64,000 nt of DNA from Daphnia pulex (Eukaryota; Arthropoda; Branchiopoda; Diplostraca; Daphniidae): positions 8,526,501 to 8,590,500 of the forward strand of contig NC_060021.1 in NCBI RefSeq assembly GCF_021134715.1, written 5' to 3'. Shown here piece after piece: positions 59,683-64,000 of this stretch. How positions within the stretch are numbered: the stretch's first letter is position 1; each line of letters begins with the position of its first letter. The translations under genes were made by a program, and so were the position numbers. The notes under the pieces were generated by a model that saw nothing but the letters and a program-made list of their open reading frames with translations, was not told the DNA's origin and searched no databases.

Positions 59683-60384
59683 TTTTGAAACATTTAAATG
59701 TTAGTGGCATAAGATATTGTTGTACTCCATTTAGCACTGGTATGCGACCTAATGTACTTTTTGTGGTTCATCGAATACTTTGCGATGGACCTCGAGTGGC
59801 TTTCCCCTTGTATGATTGCACCCTCAACCTAATGGAATAAAATCCTAATAAATTACAACAACCTCATTTTACTTATTTTGAAACGCCAACGGATTCAGCC
59901 GACAAGGAAGAAAATAAAAGGCAATTTGACAGAGGCCGCTCCGCAAAATGAAATGGTTTTTTGACCCCGAGTTCGTTGACTGAGAAGATGTAACAAAAGA
60001 AAGCTAAAAACAGATAACGAATAACATGTTACGGAAGGTCGGAAAAGCTGGTCAATGACCCAAAAGACTATTCGCAGCTTGACCATCTGTTGCAGCCCTG
60101 TAAAAAGTTACCTGACATCCCCCTCCTTTTCGCAGGTAAAAAGATAAATAACCACTGACCCCCTCAACATATTTTTCTTTGAGGAACACTGAGAGCTCTT
60201 CTAATAATTCAAACTGTCAACCAAGATTTTAGGTCACGCCTCTATGTATAAGTAATAACATTGAACTGCGAATGAAAATAGTGTTTCCTTGTTTTAACTA
60301 AAAAAAGAAAAAAGGCCCCAAGTTCGAGTGTTTTTGTTACCACTGCTACGGCGACATCCCAAAGGAGAAGAAGTGTTTTGCAAA
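59683..60384. other. Intergenic region
   Basis: AT-rich. The last 60 bp before 60385 match the 5' UTR of the gene at 55487 (ACCACTGCT..GCGAC, AGAAGAA..TGT). Confidence 0.55.
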
Positions 60385-61086
60385 ATGGAAATGAAATGGG
60401 TATTGATTATTGATTTTCAAAGAATGATTACGGACCATTTAAAAGTATAATCGTTTTTTGTTTTGTTTTGAATAGATCTTTGCAATTGCACTGACTACAC
60501 TGTTTGCATCCCAGTTAGATGCCAAGGCTCTGCCTAAGAGTTCTCCTTACGTAACTCATTACGTCGTATCCGTTCCTACTTCATCAAAGTTGATTAGTTA
60601 CGCAGGCGCCGTTAATCCTACGAGCTACAGTTCAAATTCCGGTTTTGCTGGCTACAGTAATGCCGCTGTTGTGGGCGGAGGATTTGGAGGAGACTATTTC
60701 GGTAATGCTGGGTTGAATAGTGGCGGAAAATTCGTTAACGAAGAATTCAACAATGGCGGAGGAAAGCATATTGTGGATGGTTGGGTTAGTAATTCTGGCT
60801 ACAACAGTCATAGTACAACCAGTTTTCAAAACCAAGGATTCTACAACGGTAGAGCGTTAATTATCATTTAGAAGATTGAAAATGTTAAAAATTACGTTAT
60901 TTTGTTCTAGGTGGCCTGATGAGTAGCACTTACGGCAGTCGAATCTATGCCGGTCGAGTCTACGGTGGTGATTACGGTGTTCCAGGATATGGTGATCGAG
61001 GTTATGGCGAATTTCCAAGGGACAGCTGGATCGAAATTCCAGTTGGTCCTAAATGGTCGCACTTACAGACGTTCAGCCATTACTGA
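60385..61086 (+). CDS. Secreted Gly/Ser/Tyr-rich protein
   Basis: Exons 60385-60399, 60476-60848 and 60911-61086 join in phase to 187 residues. Exon 1 encodes only MEMKW. With IFAIALTTLFASQLDAKA it forms a signal peptide that parallels MEIKW at 55487. The mature chain has VTHYVVSVP, then Gly/Asn/Ser-rich sequence (GGGFGGDYFGNAG, GGKFVNEEFNNGGG) and a Tyr/Gly part (RVYGGDYGVPGYGDRGYG). It ends with a non-repetitive tail (IPVGPKWSHLQTFSHY). Likely an extracellular matrix or cuticle component. Paralogous to 55487 in promoter and exon 1, but with a different mature domain. Confidence 0.8.
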
Positions 61087-61723
61087 AAAAAAAAATCAGA
61101 AAAAAAAAATTGTTTTCTTCCACTTTATTTTCTGTTCTATTATGTCTGATACTATTGGACTTATCTTATATCTGTAATCGATTGGGATAATAAACTTAGT
61201 TCTCATTGAAAATGAATTGAAGCCAACATGATTCTACCACTTCTATTATATCTCATAAAAATGATATTCCATACCTAGATAAGGGACTTCATATTAAGGG
61301 GATTGTGAAAATATCCTCTTGTTACATTAAAAGTCGCTAGACTTGAGCAAGATAAAACAACATTTAAAGATTTTAGGACAGGCCATTTTTCTGCCATCCA
61401 GGAAGAGGGGATTCGTTTTTAACATTGAAATAACCTTGGCAATAAATGGAAATACGAATACAAAAACTACAGAAGAAAAATAAATTTGTGTTCCAAATTC
61501 GTTGGGAGGAATGAACTTTCTTCATAACATTTGTGTTGCCGTAGGTCAGTTACAAAAGAAAATCCCTCCCTACCTGCGCAAAAACAGCCAATAGCAGTTG
61601 GGTCTTAACCCCCGTAATCTTTAACCGTAACCAAAGTGCCAATAGGTGTGAGTATATAAACTCCAACTGCTCGTCCGATTCAGCATAAACTTGGCTACCT
61701 TCTTCAGTCAACAATCATTCAAC
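61087..61723. other. Intergenic region and promoter
   Basis: 3' UTR of the previous gene and promoter of the next. Blocks around 61503-61560 and 61568-61600 recur at 63115-63205 before the paralogue at 63343. Confidence 0.6.
61653..61660 (+). promoter_or_regulatory. TATA box
   Basis: TATATAAA, 71 bp before the ATG at 61724. The same element and spacing occur before 63343. Confidence 0.8.
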
Positions 61724-62195
61724 ATGAACAAGTTCGCTTTGGTAAGTTGAAACTTAGTTTTGAAATGAATACGCAAGTCCTGAAATGATTTTAATGCTCT
61801 TAAAAATTGCGCTGGCTTAGATCACTTGCCTTTTTGTTATCCTGGGCGCTGTCCTGGCAAGCCCTGCCGTTCGTGAAAGTCGCCATGCGGTTCCTGTAGG
61901 GATCGTTGACGGTCTTGTCTTGGTGGACGACGATGCGGTCAGCCAAAGGGTCCTGTCTAGCGATGGCGCAGTCCCAACCATCATAGCCGCACGCAGCACC
62001 GGAGCCGTCCCGTTCGATCAAGAAACAGAGCAACAGCGTCTATCCATTAGTTTAGGAGGTCCAGGATATGGCGGCTTTTACGGCGGTCGTCCTGGATACG
62101 GAAGACCTTGGGGTCCTGGATACGGAAGACCATGGGGACCTTATGGCAGGCCTTGGGGTCCATACAGACCTTATCGTCCATGGGGTCCTTACTAA
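61724..62195 (+). CDS. Small secreted Gly/Tyr/Arg/Pro-rich protein
   Basis: Exons 61724-61741 (MNKFAL) and 61821-62195 join to 130 residues. The signal peptide is completed by ITCLFVILGAVLA. A propeptide-like acidic middle (DGLVLVDDDAVSQ, PTIIAARSTGAV) precedes a C-terminal repeat domain of GYGRPWGP units ending YRPYRPWGPY. The Gly-Tyr-Arg-Pro-Trp composition resembles cuticle, antimicrobial-type or cross-linked matrix peptides. SRH and ARS pairs could be cleavage sites, but this is speculative. Paralogue of 63343: shared signal peptide, VVPV/AVPV, DDG/VDD and PT(I/V)(I/L)A(A/T)R. Confidence 0.8.
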
Positions 62196-62593
62196 ACTTC
62201 GCACTTCCGGTAGCATCAGCAAAAACATCGCTGGTTTGCAACGCAAAATCGCAATTTCACATAACAGGACACTGCAGCCATTTCAACGATATTCTTCACT
62301 CATGCTTTTGAAATCGAACCTGTTTTATGCAAAAACACTGGAGCGAAAAACAATAAATCATTAAAACCCAAATCCAAACGCGTTCTTTTGGAAATTCATT
62401 AAATAAAAAATTAACAGTACATGGCCGCTTCTCCAATTGTTGAACATAATTTTCTTATTGCTAGTAGACTATTAAGGCGAAATCACAGAACTATTACTAC
62501 CCATCTAAATATACAAAATCGTGGCAAATCAAAGCAGGCTACTTCGGAACTCCATGAAACACAATTCTGATACATAATAAGTGTTGATTTTTT

Positions 62594-62810
62594 ACTAAAA
62601 TAAAAAAAGAATGACGAAAAAATTCAAATAATGATGAAATAAATTATTGAAACAAGTCCAAAAGTAAAGCTATTGGACGGAAAATGCTGATATGTTTACT
62701 ACAATTTAATGTTAATCGTTAAAATAAAATAAAAAAGAATGATAAATCATTTAAATAATGATACAGTAAATTATTGAAACGGACTAGTTCCTAACGTAAA
62801 GCTAGCCAAC
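62594..62810. repeat. Degenerate two-copy tandem repeat
   Basis: 62594-62680 and 62716-62810 share AAAAAAGAATGA, AATAATGAT, AAATTATTGAAAC and GTAAAGCTA in the same order at a period of about 122 bp. Confidence 0.65.
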
Positions 62811-63281
62811 CAAGCCCGCCATAACCTTAAATTAAGTAAACGAATATAAAAGAAAAAATATCAGGAGAGAAATAAATTTTAACCTGCATTCGTTCTCATT
62901 TAAATCTTTCTGTATGAGGCATCACCAGGAAAGTAGGCTAGCAACCCTCATTTTCTGTTAAAATCGGAAGATTTTTCAGCTACAGCTGATCAGAAAGATA
63001 GAATATGATGGCGATGACCGCATCACTTTTACATAACCTTGGCCAAAATATAGCGTAACTCTACCTGAAATATACGGAAGAGAAAGCGTAACTTTTAGAA
63101 AGTTACCTGTAAACGGGGGGAATGAACTTTTCTGCGCCTATGTTGATGTAGGTCTCGACCCTGAAAACCTCGAACCTACCTGCAAAAAGAGAACAACCAA
63201 TAGAACTTCAGTAGAACGGCTTTAAATCTCTTCCCTATTTGTGCAATCGATTAGTAACAGAGCTGCCGTCAGGCGCTTGGG

Positions 63282-63289
63282 TATATAAA
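63282..63289 (+). promoter_or_regulatory. TATA box
   Basis: TATATAAA, 61 bp before the ATG at 63343. It is homologous to the promoter at 61653. Confidence 0.8.
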
Positions 63290-63342
63290 CTTCGACACAT
63301 GGCCAGAATTAGCATCGTCAAGACAACTTTCAACGGATCATC

Positions 63343-64000
63343 ATGAAAACACACGTTCTGGTAACATACAATCTCTTTACTGCATTTAACTTTTTAAAAT
63401 TACCCTATTCTTTATCTTAACAATTTGTGATTTAGCTTACTTGCCTTTTCGTGATACTCGGTACTTCATGGGCGGAAAATGACGAAGAGGCGAGCCGGAA
63501 GAGTCGCCATGTAGTTCCTGTGGTGATGATGGACGACGGCGAAGTATTAATGGATGAAAACATTGATACTCGCACTGCGATGATGAGCGATGACATTGCT
63601 ATTCCAACAGTTTTAGCCACACGCAATACTGAAATCCTTCTTGATGCACCGACTGATCAGAAACCTGAAGAACAACGCTTCCAGTACGGCGGAGGGTCTT
63701 ACGGACGACCACTCGGAGGCGGATACTACGGAAGACCGTACGGCGGAGGATACTATGGCGGTCGTCCCGGAGGTTCTTATTATAATTTATCCTAAAATGA
63801 TAATCAATAATTAATATATATTTATATTAACTATTATATTATATATACTATATTCAAATTCAGGAGGCTATTACGGTCGTCCGTTTAGTGGCGGATTCGG
63901 TCGTCAGTATACTCCGAACTATGGAGGCTACAGCCAATTCGGTGGTTGGTCAAATGCTGGAGGAGTTTCAAACGGACAAGGCAATGGAAATAGCGGAGGA
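63343..64000 (+). CDS. Secreted Gly/Tyr/Arg-rich protein (3' end beyond the window)
   Basis: Exons 63343-63360 (MKTHVL), 63436-63772 and 63864 onward join in phase. The signal peptide is completed by LTCLFVILGTSWA. An acidic middle (VVPVVMMDDGEVLMDE, DIAIPTVLATRNT) matches the gene at 61724. It is followed by YGRPLGGGYYGRPYGGGYYGG repeats and then GGWSNAGGVSNGQGNGNSGG. That last stretch is the same Asn/Gly/Ser motif found in the PAN proteins upstream, so this gene bridges both parts of the cluster. The reading frame is still open at 64000. Confidence 0.82.

Larger units (their letters stand above)
62196..63342. other. Intergenic region and promoter
   Basis: 3' UTR, a degenerate tandem repeat (62594-62810) and the promoter of the last gene. 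Confidence 0.55.

Noticed and set aside
62047-62364. ORFs on both strands over the GYGRPWGP repeats
   Set aside because: Shadows of the repeat-coding exon of the secreted protein at 61724.
1-64000. CRISPR arrays, operons, ribosome-binding sites, bacterial-type terminators or replication origins
   Set aside because: The sequence is eukaryotic with spliced genes. No regularly spaced direct repeats of CRISPR type were seen, and the other features do not apply.

Overview
The window is arthropod nuclear DNA, most likely from a Daphnia-like branchiopod crustacean. Genes are compact, with many 50-100 bp GT..AG introns, and the orthologues look arthropod: a Ptp99A-type receptor phosphatase, a single-TPR-block RPAP3/spaghetti protein and an ionotropic receptor. 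Exon boundaries were read by eye from splice-site consensus and reading-frame phase. The species is inferred, not proven.

Layout. 1-4040 is non-coding and probably intron or 5' flank. 4041-11056 (+) holds the 3' part of a receptor protein tyrosine phosphatase with FN3 repeats, one TM segment, an active D1 and a dead D2. 12165-22457 is a near-perfect inverted duplication with arms of about 3.7 kb around a 1.74 kb spacer. The left arm alone carries a 1,076 bp hAT-type element with an 8 bp target duplication. An unrecognised coding fragment straddles the inner junction and exists as two differently damaged copies. 23267-25107 (-) is a DUSP11/PIR1-like RNA phosphatase, and 26095-26444 (+) is a small LEA-like protein. 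27441-33497 (+) holds two tandem VAT1-like MDR proteins with patches of very recent homogenisation.

33798-35581 (-) is a spermine/polyamine oxidase that is divergent from RPAP3 (36858-38639, +). The shared promoter region and oxidase exon 1 are duplicated in tandem (675 bp). Then come YJU2B/CCDC130 (+), SHOC2 (-), an unrecognised small protein (-), a small Cys-rich protein (+), NDUFB8 (-), a Lys-rich small protein (+), a 13-finger C2H2 protein (-) and an ionotropic receptor (-).

55487-64000 (+) is a cluster of six secreted proteins. Four are Gly-rich structural-type proteins whose first coding exon holds only 5-6 residues of the signal peptide, and two carry PAN/Apple-like domains. A shared Gly/Asn/Ser motif links proteins that are otherwise unalike. 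This suggests a co-evolving extracellular matrix, cuticle or adhesive set. With the inverted duplication, it is the least conventional part of the window.
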